NCBI RefSeq assembly: GCF_004209775.1
Contig: NZ_CP035914.1
Span: forward strand, 310,001-374,000
DNA: 64,000 nt
Direction: 5' to 3'
Source of the DNA: Synechococcus sp. WH 8101
GTDB lineage: Bacteria; Cyanobacteriota; Cyanobacteriia; PCC-6307; Cyanobiaceae
Part shown: one piece after another, positions 1 to 8,910 of the stretch
Numbering within the stretch: the first letter of the stretch is position 1
Layout of the letters: every line of letters begins with the position of its first letter
The notes under the pieces: generated by a model
Databases searched by the model: none
What the model was told of the DNA's origin: nothing
Seen by the model: only the letters and a program-made list of their open reading frames with translations
Position numbers and translations under genes: made by a program

Positions 1-1
1 T

Positions 2-850
2 TCCATCGTGGGAGCGATTGCGGCCTTCGCCGGCACCATGCTCTGGATGCGTGGCATTCGTCTCGGTGCGGAGACCTGGACGGTGACCGTCAGTTTTGAC
101 GATGCCGGCGGCCTGGATGCACGCTCCCCGGTCACCTACCGAGGCATCCTGGTGGGTTCGGTCCGATCGATCAACGTGACCCCGCAGGCCGTGGTGGCCA
201 CGCTCGAGATCAATGAACCCGACCTGCGTCTGCCTCTGCCGGTGACGGCCACCGTGGGTGCTGCGTCGCTACTTGGTGGCGACGCCCAGGTGAATCTGAT
301 CAGCCAGAACAAGCCATTGCCGGCCGATGCGCCGCGGCCCAAGTCGAAGCGCTGTTCAGGAAGCCCTGTTCTGTGCGACGGCGCCAAGATCAGCGGCGTG
401 GAGGCTCCCAGCCTGGATACGGTCACTGCCTCGATGCAGCGGCTGCTGCAACAGGCCGAGAAGGAGAAGCTGGTGAGCAACCTGGTGGGGTCCACCAAGC
501 AGTTCGATGCCACGGCCGAAGACGTGCAGAAGCTGATCGAGCAGCTCAGCCGCGAAGTGGCCAGGGCTCAGCCCACGATCAACAACCTCAACAAGGCCAC
601 GGCGGAGGCCGCTGAAGCTTCGGTGCACATCAAGAACATCGCCGCTGCCTTCGACAATCCTCAAACGGTGAATCAGCTCAAGCAAACCGTGAGCAATGCC
701 CGTTCGATGACGCAGAAATTCGATGCGGTGGGCGGTGATGTGGAGAAGCTCACCTCCGACCCCACCTTCATGAAAGCGGTGCGGGATGTGACCATCGGTC
801 TGGGAGCCTTCTTCCAGGAGCTTTATCCCGCCCAGACCAGCCAACCCTGA
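2..850 (+). CDS. MlaD/MCE-domain lipid-transport protein (5' truncated)
   Basis: MCE-family periplasmic component of an ABC lipid transporter, thought to bind hydrophobic ligands between the cell membranes. The frame is open from base 2 and the first residues are already in the middle of a hydrophobic anchor (IVGAIAAFAGTMLW), so the true start lies upstream of the window; the GTG at base 8 is probably internal. After the anchor comes one MCE domain (about residues 22-100, with the DDAGGL and GILVGSVRSI signatures), a short Cys-containing insert (CSGSPVLCDG), and a long helical, coiled-coil-like C-terminal half. An ABC ATPase and permease would be expected upstream but are outside the window. 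It converges on chlD with only 29 bases between. Family is confident; substrate is unknown. Confidence 0.85.
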   Translation, partial: SIVGAIAAFAGTMLWMRGIRLGAETWTVTVSFDDAGGLDARSPVTYRGILVGSVRSINVTPQAVVATLEINEPDLRLPLPVTATVGAASLLGGDAQVNLISQNKPLPADAPRPKSKRCSGSPVLCDGAKISGVEAPSLDTVTASMQRLLQQAEKEKLVSNLVGSTKQFDATAEDVQKLIEQLSREVARAQPTINNLNKATAEAAEASVHIKNIAAAFDNPQTVNQLKQTVSNARSMTQKFDAVGGDVEKLTSDPTFMKAVRDVTIGLGAFFQELYPAQTSQP

Positions 851-879
851 AGCCGCTGGTTGGTTTCACCTGCTCGTTG

Positions 880-3063
880 TCACACCGAGCTGATCGCCTC
901 CATGGCGATGGCGGCAATCGCTTGGTCGCTGGCCTTGGGCAGTTGCACATATTTGCCACCGGCGGCTTCGGCCAGGTCCTTGCCCATGCCGCTGCCGATG
1001 AACTTGCGCTCGGTGTCGATCACCAGCAGCTTGATGCCCAGTAGCCGGTAGCGGCTCGCGACATCCAGCACCTCCTGTTTGAGGTCGGGCTTCTCCTCCC
1101 CCTCCAGCTGGGGCTGGCCAAGAGACGTGCTCAAGGGCACATTGCCGCGGCCGTCGGTGATCGCCACCACCACCACCTGGCCGAGATCGCCCGTGGCCAG
1201 AGCATTGGCCCCTACCCGGGCTGCCTGGGTGAGGCCATGGGCCAGCGGTGAGCCGCCACCGCAGGGCATCGATTCCAGCCGCCGTCTTGCGGCGGTGATT
1301 GAGCGGGTGGGGGGCAGCAGCACCTCCGCCTGGTCGCCACGGAAGGGGATCAGGGCCACTTCGTCGCGGTTTTCATAGGCCTCGGTGAGCAGCCGGATCA
1401 CGGCGCCCTTGGCGCTCTGCATCCGGTTCAGGGCCATCGATCCGCTGGCATCCACCAGGAAGATCACCAGGGCACCGGCCTTGCGCTGCAGCAGCTTGGC
1501 GCGCAGGTCGGCCTCTTCCACGATCACGGTGCGCTCGGGTTGGCGTGCCCGGCGCGCTTTCTGGTAAGGCGCCGCCGCGCGCAGGGTGGCATCCACGGCG
1601 ATCCGGCGTACGGGGCCGCGGGGCAGCATCGGTTTCACGTAACGGCCGCGGCTGTCGCTGAACACCACCGAACGGCTGCCGCTGCTGCCGCTTTGGCTCT
1701 TGGCGGCGTTGAACAGCAGCAGATCCGGATCGATCGCCACCGCTTCTGGATCGAGCATGAACTCTTCGGGCACCGAGGGAGGCGCTTGGTCTTCTGGAGA
1801 GTCGTCCTCCGGGCTGTCGTCTTGGTCTGGATCGTTGTCGTCGCTGCTGTCGTCGTCGGGCGGGTCGCTCTCGTCTTCACCGGATCCTTCCGGCGGTGGC
1901 GGTTGATTCTCCGGGTTCTGATCCCCCGCCTCCGGTGGCGGCGGGCTCTGGTCCTGCGGCTGCTCGGGGGGAGGTGGCGGCTCCATCTGCTGATCCGGTG
2001 GCGGCAGCTGGGAGGCGCGCGGGGCGATCACCAGAGCCACGGCCACCTGCAGGTCGTCGGCCTCCACCCGGTCGCGTCCGCTCAAGGCGGCATGGGCCTT
2101 GGCGACGCGCACGGCATACAGCTCGGAGCGATGCCCTTCCACGCCGCCCCGAATCGCCTCGGTCACCAGGTATTCGATCTGTTCGCCGCTGATCTGCACA
2201 TCCGGCAGCCATTGGCGTGCCAGCAGCAGCTGCGTGGCCAGGGCATCGGTCTCCTCCCGCCAGCGCTCGGCGAAGCTGCGGCTGCACTGGCCGTGGGCCA
2301 GCACCGCCTCGGTGATCTCCACCCGTTGTTCGGTGCTCACCAGCTGATTGGCGGAAAGGGCGATCGCAAAGCGATCGAGCAGGTGATCGCGCACCGTGCC
2401 TTCCTCCGGGTTGTAGGTGGCGATCAGCAGCGGGCGGCAGGGATGGCTGAGGCTCAGCCCCTCCCGCTCCACCTGGTTCACGCCGCTGCCCACAGCGGCC
2501 AGCAGCAGATTGACGATGCCGTCATCGAGCAGGTTGAGCTCATCCACATAGAGCACGCCGCGATGGGCTTCCGCCAGCAGGCCTGGTTGGAACACGGCGT
2601 TGCCACTGGCCAGAGATGCGGTCACATCCACGGATCCCACGAGACGGTCCTCGGTGACGCCCAGGGGCACCTGCACGAATGGCGCTGGAATCACCCGGGT
2701 GGGCATCAGGGCGTCCGAGCTCCTGTTGTCGGGATCGCCTCCCAGGGCGGTGATGCGTCGCCGAGCGTTTGCGTCCCAGTCGTCCGGCCTGGTGGGGTCG
2801 AGGTTGCGGCCGTGGCTCTGGGGGCCGTCGCCGCCCTCCACATCCAGCACCTCAATCGGTGGCAGCAGGGCATGCAGTCCTCTCGCCAGCACGGATTTGC
2901 CCGTCCCTCTGCCACCGGCGATGATCACGCCACCCAGGCCGGGATCCACCGCCGCCAGCATCAGCGCAAGTTTGAGGGTGCCATGCCCGGTGATCGCAGC
3001 CAGAGGGAAGGCGCGCTTGGCCTGATCCTGGGCTGCCGTGCTGGCCACTCCGCTTGCCACCAT
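880..3063 (-). CDS. chlD: Magnesium chelatase subunit D
   Basis: AAA+ subunit of the ChlH/ChlD/ChlI magnesium chelatase, which inserts Mg2+ into protoporphyrin IX at the branch to chlorophyll. The 727-aa product shows the three parts of the family: an N-terminal AAA+ module with a P-loop (GGRGTGKS, residues 50-57) and Walker B-like LYVDE (171-175); a Pro-rich then Asp/Glu-rich linker (about 353-445, poly-Pro blocks followed by a long [13 protein letters not shown] run); and a C-terminal von Willebrand A domain with the MIDAS motif DASGSM near residue 538. Length is normal for ChlD. The ATG at 3063 is supported by the position of the P-loop. It is divergent from the folK-Nudix gene. Confidence 0.95.
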   Translation of the reverse strand: MVASGVASTAAQDQAKRAFPLAAITGHGTLKLALMLAAVDPGLGGVIIAGGRGTGKSVLARGLHALLPPIEVLDVEGGDGPQSHGRNLDPTRPDDWDANARRRITALGGDPDNRSSDALMPTRVIPAPFVQVPLGVTEDRLVGSVDVTASLASGNAVFQPGLLAEAHRGVLYVDELNLLDDGIVNLLLAAVGSGVNQVEREGLSLSHPCRPLLIATYNPEEGTVRDHLLDRFAIALSANQLVSTEQRVEITEAVLAHGQCSRSFAERWREETDALATQLLLARQWLPDVQISGEQIEYLVTEAIRGGVEGHRSELYAVRVAKAHAALSGRDRVEADDLQVAVALVIAPRASQLPPPDQQMEPPPPPEQPQDQSPPPPEAGDQNPENQPPPPEGSGEDESDPPDDDSSDDNDPDQDDSPEDDSPEDQAPPSVPEEFMLDPEAVAIDPDLLLFNAAKSQSGSSGSRSVVFSDSRGRYVKPMLPRGPVRRIAVDATLRAAAPYQKARRARQPERTVIVEEADLRAKLLQRKAGALVIFLVDASGSMALNRMQSAKGAVIRLLTEAYENRDEVALIPFRGDQAEVLLPPTRSITAARRRLESMPCGGGSPLAHGLTQAARVGANALATGDLGQVVVVAITDGRGNVPLSTSLGQPQLEGEEKPDLKQEVLDVASRYRLLGIKLLVIDTERKFIGSGMGKDLAEAAGGKYVQLPKASDQAIAAIAMEAISSV

Positions 3064-3154
3064 TGATGCGTCCAGCGCTGTTCAGGTGGCTCAGTCTCGC
3101 TGATGCCCCGAAGTGGACGCTGGATCAGGCTGGTTCCCAGCTCGCTGCGCGCGG

Positions 3155-4234
3155 ATGTCCGCCACCCGTCTGGCCATCGCCCTCGGTGCCAACCTCCCTA
3201 GCCCTGCCGGTTCGCCCCGTCAAACCTTGTGGGCGGTGCGGCCGCGGCTGGAGGCGCTGATCGGAGCCTGGGCCGCTCCCGGCTCCGGGGACGCTCCCGC
3301 TTGCGCCTGGTCGCCACTGCTCGACACCGCGCCCATGGGTGGACCGCCCAACCAACCCGGTTATTGCAATGCCGTGGTGCTGGTGAGCGGCGATCTTGGC
3401 GATCCCCATGCTGATCGGGCTCTGGCTTTGTTGGATCAGCTCCATGGGCTCGAACGACAGTTCGGCCGCGACCGTGCCCGGGAGCAGCGCTGGGGACCGC
3501 GCCCGTTGGATCTTGATCTCCTCTTCTGGGAGGAGCTGCGCCTGGAGCACCCGCGCCTGCAGTTGCCCCATCCCCGGCTGCACCTTCGTTCCTTTGTCTT
3601 GGAGCCCCTGCTGGCGGCGATGGCAGCGTCTGGCGCACCCGTCATGCTGGTGCCGAGTCCGCCCCCTGATGTGATGGCATCCCTGCCGGCTTCCGAGCCC
3701 TGCCAGCTGCTCGAAACGCTCGAGACGATGGAGGCCCGCAAAATCCGGTTTGAGCGCCAACGCATCAGGCTGCCGATGGGAGTAGAGGGCACCTTTGGCA
3801 TCATTCGCCATCCCGGCGCCTCCCTGGCGGTGCCGATCACGAACGAGGGCCAGGTGGTGCTGCTGCGCCAGTACCGCTTTGCCGTGCAGGCCCGCCTGCT
3901 GGAGTTCCCCGCCGGCACCCTGGAGGCGGGGGAGGATCCCCTGGAATCAATGCAGCGGGAGCTGGGAGAGGAAGCTGGTTACAGCGCTGCTCGTTGGGAT
4001 GCTCTGGGGCCGATGTTGCCCTGCCCCGGTTACTCCGATGAGGTGATCCACTGTTTCCTGGCCCGCGAGCTCACTCCGCTTGAGAACCCGCCGGCGGGAG
4101 ACGACGATGAAGACCTCGAGGTGGTGCAGATGAGCCCTGCTGAGCTCGATGCTCGCCTGGCCTCCGGCGAGGAGTGGCTCGATGGCAAGAGCGTCACCGC
4201 CTGGTTCCGCGCCAAGCAGCTGCTGGGGCTTTGA
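3155..4234 (+). CDS. folK: HPPK (FolK)-Nudix hydrolase in one reading frame
   Basis: The first ~185 residues are 6-hydroxymethyl-7,8-dihydropterin pyrophosphokinase of folate synthesis: LAIALGANL at the start, RWGPRPLDLDLLFW in the middle and LPHPRLHLRSFVLEPL near the end. The same uninterrupted frame continues into a Nudix hydrolase with a complete Nudix box (GTLEAGEDPLESMQ followed by RELGEEAGY). The Nudix part resembles ADP-ribose pyrophosphatases more than folate-pathway NudB. The ATG at 3155 is chosen over the upstream 3113 because family homology begins there. The 359-aa product could be a genuine fusion, or the Nudix part could be made from an internal start such as the ATG before EARKIRFERQ, as in relatives where I recall separate adjacent genes. 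It ends 5 bases before the photolyase start, suggesting an operon. Confidence 0.85.
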   Translation: MSATRLAIALGANLPSPAGSPRQTLWAVRPRLEALIGAWAAPGSGDAPACAWSPLLDTAPMGGPPNQPGYCNAVVLVSGDLGDPHADRALALLDQLHGLERQFGRDRAREQRWGPRPLDLDLLFWEELRLEHPRLQLPHPRLHLRSFVLEPLLAAMAASGAPVMLVPSPPPDVMASLPASEPCQLLETLETMEARKIRFERQRIRLPMGVEGTFGIIRHPGASLAVPITNEGQVVLLRQYRFAVQARLLEFPAGTLEAGEDPLESMQRELGEEAGYSAARWDALGPMLPCPGYSDEVIHCFLARELTPLENPPAGDDDEDLEVVQMSPAELDARLASGEEWLDGKSVTAWFRAKQLLGL

Positions 4235-4239
4235 AAGCG

Positions 4240-5715
4240 ATGGCACCCACGCTCTTCTGGCATCGCCGCGATCTGCGTCTGGCCGACAACACCGGTCTGC
4301 ACGCGGCTGTCGGCCTCGGCCCCGCCGTCACGGGGGTGGTTGTGCTCGATCCGGCGATCCTCACGCCCCCCCAGCACTTGCCGCCGATGGCGCCGGCCCG
4401 GCTGTGGTTTCTGGTGGAGAGCCTGATTGAGCTGCAGCAGCGCTGGCGTGAGGTCGGCAGCCGATTGTTGGTGGTGGCTGGCGATCCCGTGACCGTGCTG
4501 CCCCAGCTGGCCTCACTGTTGGATGCGCCTGCCGTGGTGTGGAGCCGGGACGTGGAGCCCTACGCCCGAGAGCGCGACCGGGCGGTGGCCAAGGCGTTGC
4601 AGGCTGATGGCCGCAAGGTGCTGGTGGATTGGGACCAGCTGTTGGTGAATCCGGAGCTGCTCAAGACCGGCGGCGGCGATCCCTACCGGGTGTATGGGCC
4701 CTTCCTGCGCAACTGGCGCGGCCAGGTGGAACGCGGCGCGCCCCGCACGGTGGCGCCTCCCAGTAAATTGATCGATCTTGAGCCGGAGACGCTTGCGCTG
4801 ATCAGCAGCGGAGAGGGGGCACTGGGCCGCCTCTGCCTGGAGGGTCAGCGTGAGCTGGAGCGCCTGAGGGCTGAGCATGGCTTCGCGGGCACCGAGCTCT
4901 GCCCTTGCCGGCCCGGCGAATCGGCGGCGGCAGAGCAGCTGGCCACGTTTGTGGACGGCCCGTTGATGGCTTACGAGCCCGATCGCAACTTCCCGGGCGT
5001 GGTAGGCACCTCGTCTCTGAGCGCTGCGTTGAGTGTGGGCACACTGAGCCCCCGCCAGGCCTGGTGTGCCGCTCAGGAAGTGAAGCAGTGTGCGCGCAGC
5101 GAGGAACAGCTCCAGGCGATCACGGTGTGGGAGCAGGAACTGGGCTGGCGCGAGTTCTATCAACAGGCGTTGTTTCACTTTCCCGAGCTGGCGGATGGGC
5201 CCTATCGCCCTCAGTGGCGCCGGTTCCCCTGGGAGAACAACGAGGACTGGTTCGACTTCTGGAAGGACGGCCAGACCGGGATGCCGATCATCGATGCGGC
5301 GATGCGCCAGCTGAATCAAACCGGCTGGATGCATAACCGCTGCCGCATGATCGTGGCCTCCTATCTGGTGAAAGATCTGATCTGCGACTGGCGTTGGGGC
5401 GAGCGCGCTTTCATGGAGCTGGAGGTGGATGGCGATCTGGCCGCCAACAACGGCGGGTGGCAGTGGAGTGCCAGCAGTGGCATGGACCCCAAGCCCTTGC
5501 GCATCTTCAATCCCGCCACGCAGGCGGCCAAATTCGATGCCGAAGGGGAGTACATCCGCTGCTGGCTGCCGGAGCTTCGCCATGTGAACACGAAGGATCT
5601 GCTCAGCGGTGAGATCGGGGCTCTGGAACGGCGCGGCTATCCCGAGCCGTTGGTGAACCACAAAACCCAACAAGCGCGCTTCAAGGCGCTTTATGCCACC
5701 ATTCGCTCCGCTTGA
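4240..5715 (+). CDS. phr: Deoxyribodipyrimidine photolyase (class I-like)
   Basis: Blue-light, FAD-dependent repair of cyclobutane pyrimidine dimers. The 491-aa protein is a complete photolyase: N-terminal alpha/beta antenna domain starting LFWHRRDLRLADN, and C-terminal FAD domain with the WREFYQQ region, GQTGMPIIDAAMRQL, GWMHNRCRMIVASYLVKDL, and the WGERAFME...DGDLAANNGGWQW block that contacts FAD and the lesion. The ATG at 4240 places the antenna strand at residue 4 and lies 5 bases after the Nudix stop, so translation may be coupled. Its 3' end overlaps the convergent aminotransferase gene by 25 bases (5691-5715). Whether the antenna is MTHF or a deazaflavin cannot be told from the sequence by eye. 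Confidence 0.93.
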   Translation: MAPTLFWHRRDLRLADNTGLHAAVGLGPAVTGVVVLDPAILTPPQHLPPMAPARLWFLVESLIELQQRWREVGSRLLVVAGDPVTVLPQLASLLDAPAVVWSRDVEPYARERDRAVAKALQADGRKVLVDWDQLLVNPELLKTGGGDPYRVYGPFLRNWRGQVERGAPRTVAPPSKLIDLEPETLALISSGEGALGRLCLEGQRELERLRAEHGFAGTELCPCRPGESAAAEQLATFVDGPLMAYEPDRNFPGVVGTSSLSAALSVGTLSPRQAWCAAQEVKQCARSEEQLQAITVWEQELGWREFYQQALFHFPELADGPYRPQWRRFPWENNEDWFDFWKDGQTGMPIIDAAMRQLNQTGWMHNRCRMIVASYLVKDLICDWRWGERAFMELEVDGDLAANNGGWQWSASSGMDPKPLRIFNPATQAAKFDAEGEYIRCWLPELRHVNTKDLLSGEIGALERRGYPEPLVNHKTQQARFKALYATIRSA

Positions 5716-6908
5716 GCGTTGCGGGCCAGAAGGGTTCGCAGCACGGCAATCACCTGATCCTGCTGCTCCAGGGATAGTTCCGGGAAGATCGGGAGACTGA
5801 GCACCTCGCTGCAGAGTTGTTCGGTGATCGGCAGGCTGCCGGGTGCCAGTTGCTGGTCGGCGTAGGCCGGCTGACGGTGGATTGGGATCGGGTAGTAGAT
5901 GATCGTGTTGACGCCCTGCTCCTGCAGGCTCTGTTTGAGCCAGTCACGGCAACGACTGCTGGGAAGGCCGAACTCGCTGGTGGCATCGCGGCAGGCGCCG
6001 GCACAATTGGGTTGGCTGTCCGGGCAAAGGCGGACGCGCACCACGTATTGATTCCAGGCATGACCGACACCCGCTGCACATGCGGCATCTGGGAGAGTCA
6101 CGCCGGAACAGCTCTCCAGGGCCTCCCGGTAGCGGGCGGCGATGGCACTGCGGCGCTCCACCCAGCGGCTGAGATGGGGCAGCTTCACATTGAGAACGGC
6201 GGCCTGCAGGGCATCGAGGCGGCTGTTGTAACCCAGCTCGGTGTGCAGGTAGCGGCGGGGCATGCCATGCACCGCGAGTTCGCGCATGCGTTGGGCCAGC
6301 TCCCCATCACGGCAGGTGACGGCGCCGCCATCACCGGCGCCTCCCAGGTTCTTGGTGGGGAAGAAGCTGAAGCAGCCCACATCGCCCCAGCTCCCCACAG
6401 GCTGGCCGTTCCAGCTGGCGCCGGTGGCCTGGGCGCAGTCCTCCACCACCTTGAGGTCATGGCGCCTGGCGATCGCCATCAGCTGATCCATGTCCACCGG
6501 GCGGCCGAACAGGTGAACGGGAATGAGGGCCCGGGTGGCAGGGCTGATCGCCGCTTCGATCTGGTTCAGGTCGATCAGATAGGTGGCGGGATCCACATCC
6601 ACAAACACCGGGGTGGCCCCCACAGCGCTGATCGCCTCCGCGGTGGCAAAGAAGCTGAAGGAGGCGGTGATCACCTGATCGCCGGGGCCGATACCCAGGC
6701 CCCGCAGCGCCAGAATCAGGGCATCGGTGCCGCTGTTGCAGCCCACGGCGTAAGGCGTGCCGACGCTGGTGGCAAACCGTTCCTCGAAGCGTTGAATTTC
6801 GGCGCCGCCGATGTATTGACCACTACGCAGCACCCGCAACACGGCATCGTCGAGCTCCGGCCCCAGATCGGCGAGCTGCTGACTGAGACTGAAGGGAGGC
6901 ACCTGCAT
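5691..6908 (-). CDS. DegT/DnrJ/EryC1/StrS aminotransferase
   Basis: PLP-dependent aminotransferase of the family that aminates nucleotide-linked keto-sugars for surface polysaccharides. Start taken at the ATG (6908) before QVPPFSLSQQL. Seen: substrate/PLP segment CNSGTDALILALRGLG (57-72), VVEDCAQATGA (154-164) with the PLP-pairing Asp, and SFFPTKNLGGAGDGG with catalytic Lys186. Length (405 aa) is slightly above the usual 370-390 because of a Cys-rich insertion between the ...WNQYVVRV strand and the WLKQSLQEQGVN helix; five Cys are found in that insert (CPDSQPNC, GACRD, SSRC). Convergent 25-base overlap with phr. Sugar substrate is unknown. Confidence 0.9.
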   Translation of the reverse strand: MQVPPFSLSQQLADLGPELDDAVLRVLRSGQYIGGAEIQRFEERFATSVGTPYAVGCNSGTDALILALRGLGIGPGDQVITASFSFFATAEAISAVGATPVFVDVDPATYLIDLNQIEAAISPATRALIPVHLFGRPVDMDQLMAIARRHDLKVVEDCAQATGASWNGQPVGSWGDVGCFSFFPTKNLGGAGDGGAVTCRDGELAQRMRELAVHGMPRRYLHTELGYNSRLDALQAAVLNVKLPHLSRWVERRSAIAARYREALESCSGVTLPDAACAAGVGHAWNQYVVRVRLCPDSQPNCAGACRDATSEFGLPSSRCRDWLKQSLQEQGVNTIIYYPIPIHRQPAYADQQLAPGSLPITEQLCSEVLSLPIFPELSLEQQDQVIAVLRTLLARNAQAERMVA

Positions 6909-6977
6909 GTCGGGCACCTTAGGCCGGGTTGCGTCGCCAGCGATCACCATGGTGAAGCGTGAGAGGGCCATCGTTCG

Positions 6978-7532
6978 GTGATGACGCGTTGTTGGACTGC
7001 AGCACGGGTTCTGGTGCTGGTCAGTGGGCTGTTAAGCGGCCTCTTGAGCGGTTGTACGCCGGGCCAGCAGAAACCGAGCTGGAGGATCGTTCCCCTGCAG
7101 CGCAGCCAGCCCCATGACGGCCTCGGCGTGGTGAGCCAGCCGGATGGTTATGGCGTGCACATCTACCTTGAAACCGACACCAGCGACCCGGCGGTCTGCA
7201 AGCCGCGCTGGCTGGCGAGTCCGGCCCGATTGTTCAACGGCAATGGCACCGCTCCCTTCTCATCAGGACTGGCTTCTCAACAGGAATTTTTCGCTGTTGT
7301 GCAGCGCCGCGACGTGCGAGGGGCGCTGAAGCGCGAGCTGGAAGCGCTCTGCCAAGCCCGTGCTCCCCAGGCCCGCTGGCAGTGGCAGGACCCTCCCACT
7401 AAGCCTTCGGAGGTCAGGCCCGTGCGCCTTCCTGCCTGGGAGGAGGAGGATCTGCTGACCGACCCGAGCGAGGAGCGTCGCCGCCAGGATGCTTTGTTGC
7501 AGGGTGATCGGCTCAATGCTGATCAGCCCTGA
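6978..7532 (+). CDS. Putative lipoprotein of unknown function
   Basis: I do not recognise a family. The 184-aa product starts with a basic N-terminus, a hydrophobic stretch (VLVLVSGLLSGLL) and a lipobox LSGC, so it should be exported and lipid-modified on Cys26. The mature part contains VVSQPDGYGVHIYLETDTSD, two further Cys (CKPRW, ALCQAR) that could form a disulfide, and an acidic, charged C-terminus. A second ATG three bases downstream (6981) is an equally good start. It is divergent from the aminotransferase and its 3' end overlaps the convergent photolyase-like N-domain gene by 20 bases. Confidence 0.65.
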   Translation: MMTRCWTAARVLVLVSGLLSGLLSGCTPGQQKPSWRIVPLQRSQPHDGLGVVSQPDGYGVHIYLETDTSDPAVCKPRWLASPARLFNGNGTAPFSSGLASQQEFFAVVQRRDVRGALKRELEALCQARAPQARWQWQDPPTKPSEVRPVRLPAWEEEDLLTDPSEERRRQDALLQGDRLNADQP

Positions 7533-7956
7533 AGCCTTCCCACACGATCGGCTCCGCTTCGCGCCAATAGCGGCTGAACCGCCCGAGCCGGGGTGGCCGA
7601 GGCAAGCGCACGAATGGTTCAGAGTCCAACAACCACACCGGCAGCTCCCGGTCGATGGCCGCCGCGATGCCTTGCAGGCGGGGATCCACCGCTTCACTGG
7701 TGATCACGCCATCGGCGCCGTGGCGACGCGCGAAGCCGATCACCTCGGTGGCCACATCACCGCTGCGGATGCTCACGGGCAGGGCCAGAGCGCACTCGTA
7801 GAGAAAGCCCAGGCGTTTGCGGCTGATGCGTTGCTCGCGGATCCAGCGGCTGTCAAACACGAACAGGGCCGGAGCCCCGGGAGAATCCTCCAGGGCGGGG
7901 TTGCTGGGGCCAAGTGCTTCCTCATGAATCCAGAGGATCGGCTGTTGGAGGTCCAT
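7513..7956 (-). CDS. Stand-alone photolyase N-terminal (antenna-type) domain
   Basis: A 147-aa protein resembling only the alpha/beta N-terminal domain of photolyases: ILWIHEEALGPSNPAL corresponds to the family opening (in phr of this window LFWHRRDLRLADN), then ALFVFDSRWI, a helix with FLYECALALPVSI, SGDVATEVIGFARRHGADGV, and LPVWLLDSEPF. It has no FAD domain. Its ATG overlaps the stop of the upstream FAD-domain gene by one base (TGATG), so the two are very likely co-translated. The gene order is FAD domain first, antenna domain second, the reverse of a normal photolyase. The N-domain assignment is by motif pattern and gene context; the overall identity looks low. Confidence 0.7.
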   Translation of the reverse strand: MDLQQPILWIHEEALGPSNPALEDSPGAPALFVFDSRWIREQRISRKRLGFLYECALALPVSIRSGDVATEVIGFARRHGADGVITSEAVDPRLQGIAAAIDRELPVWLLDSEPFVRLPRPPRLGRFSRYWREAEPIVWEGFRADQH

Positions 7957-8891
7957 CAGCGACGCCTCCGTGCGGTCACGGCCCGCACAGGCCTGGGGGC
8001 GGCGAACAACTGCTGCTCCAGCTGCTCATAGCTGCCGTCAAAGGGGCATTGGGCTGCCCTGGCACAGTCGCGGCAGAAGCGACCGTTGCTGTAACGCTCC
8101 AGATTGTCGCGATTGAAAAAGTAAGGCTTGTGGCTGAAGCTGCTGGCCACCCACTGCCAGCTCAGGTGATTGCTGGCGGGGTCGCCATCGAGCAGGTGCT
8201 CGAGGAACCAGTCGGCGCCGGCCTTCCAGTGGACGCGTCGCCAATGCACCACATAGGCGGCGAACCACATCCGGGCGTGGTTATGCAGCCAGCCGCTGTT
8301 GACCAGTTCCGCCTGGAACGCATCGATGCAGGCCAGTCCGGTGCGGCCATCCCGGATGTCTTCAGGAAGTTCCTCGCCGTAGCTGGCGGGGTCGTGGCCG
8401 GTTTTGAGCTCTTCCTGGCTGTCGTGAATGCGATCGCCGAGGGCTTGCCACATCCGCTGCCAGAAATCCCGCCAGCCCAGCTCATTGATCAATTTGGTGC
8501 CGTCATCGCGGCCCTGCCCTCGCTTCTGCAACTGCAGGAACACCGCATCGCGCACCTCCGCCAGGGAGAGCACCCCATGACGAATCCAAGGTGAGAGACG
8601 GGTCACGGCGCCGTCCAGGTGGTTGCGACTGCGGCCGTAGCGCTTTGCCTCCAGGTGTTGCAGCTGGGCCTCTGCCGCCTGGCGGCCGCCCTGGATCGGG
8701 CTCAGCGGCCCCTCGGCCTCCGGGAACGTGGTCGCGAGCACCTGCTCCAGAGCGTCTCGGCTTGGCAGATCGCGCGGCAGGTCTCCGGGCTCCTCCGGCC
8801 AGGTCAGGGGCGGTGAACTGGGCGGGGTTGGCACCGATGCGTGGGGGCAGGGGCCGTCATCCTGACGGTGATGGGAGAGAATCGCCGCCAT
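7956..8891 (-). CDS. Photolyase/cryptochrome FAD-binding domain protein with Fe-S-type cysteines
   Basis: Encodes only the C-terminal FAD-binding half of a photolyase/cryptochrome (311 aa from the ATG at 8891; an upstream extension to 9026 lies inside fabI and is rejected). Family blocks: LDGAVTRLSPWIRHGVLSL, ELGWRDFWQRMW, GRTGLACIDAFQAELV, GWLHNHARMWFAAYVVHW, DGDPASNHLSWQW. Four cysteines are spaced C-x84-C-x2-C-x5-C: one in LACIDAF and three in FCRDCARAAQCPF near the C-terminus. This mirrors the cluster ligands of Fe-S bacterial cryptochrome/photolyases, where I recall roughly C-x87-C-x2-C-x12-C with the last Cys also followed by PF. Divergent from fabI with 19 bases between. Whether it repairs DNA or senses light is unknown. 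Confidence 0.85.
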   Translation of the reverse strand: MAAILSHHRQDDGPCPHASVPTPPSSPPLTWPEEPGDLPRDLPSRDALEQVLATTFPEAEGPLSPIQGGRQAAEAQLQHLEAKRYGRSRNHLDGAVTRLSPWIRHGVLSLAEVRDAVFLQLQKRGQGRDDGTKLINELGWRDFWQRMWQALGDRIHDSQEELKTGHDPASYGEELPEDIRDGRTGLACIDAFQAELVNSGWLHNHARMWFAAYVVHWRRVHWKAGADWFLEHLLDGDPASNHLSWQWVASSFSHKPYFFNRDNLERYSNGRFCRDCARAAQCPFDGSYEQLEQQLFAAPRPVRAVTARRRR

Positions 8892-8910
8892 AGCCACCAC
8901 CGCCGGTCCG

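Noticed and set aside
1540-3066. A 508-codon open frame opposite chlD
   Set aside because: Antisense frame of a GC-rich gene; low-complexity His/Gln/Gly/Arg composition and no family motif, while chlD on the other strand has all expected domains.
4513-5673. A 386-codon frame opposite photolyase
   Set aside because: Antisense shadow without recognisable domains.
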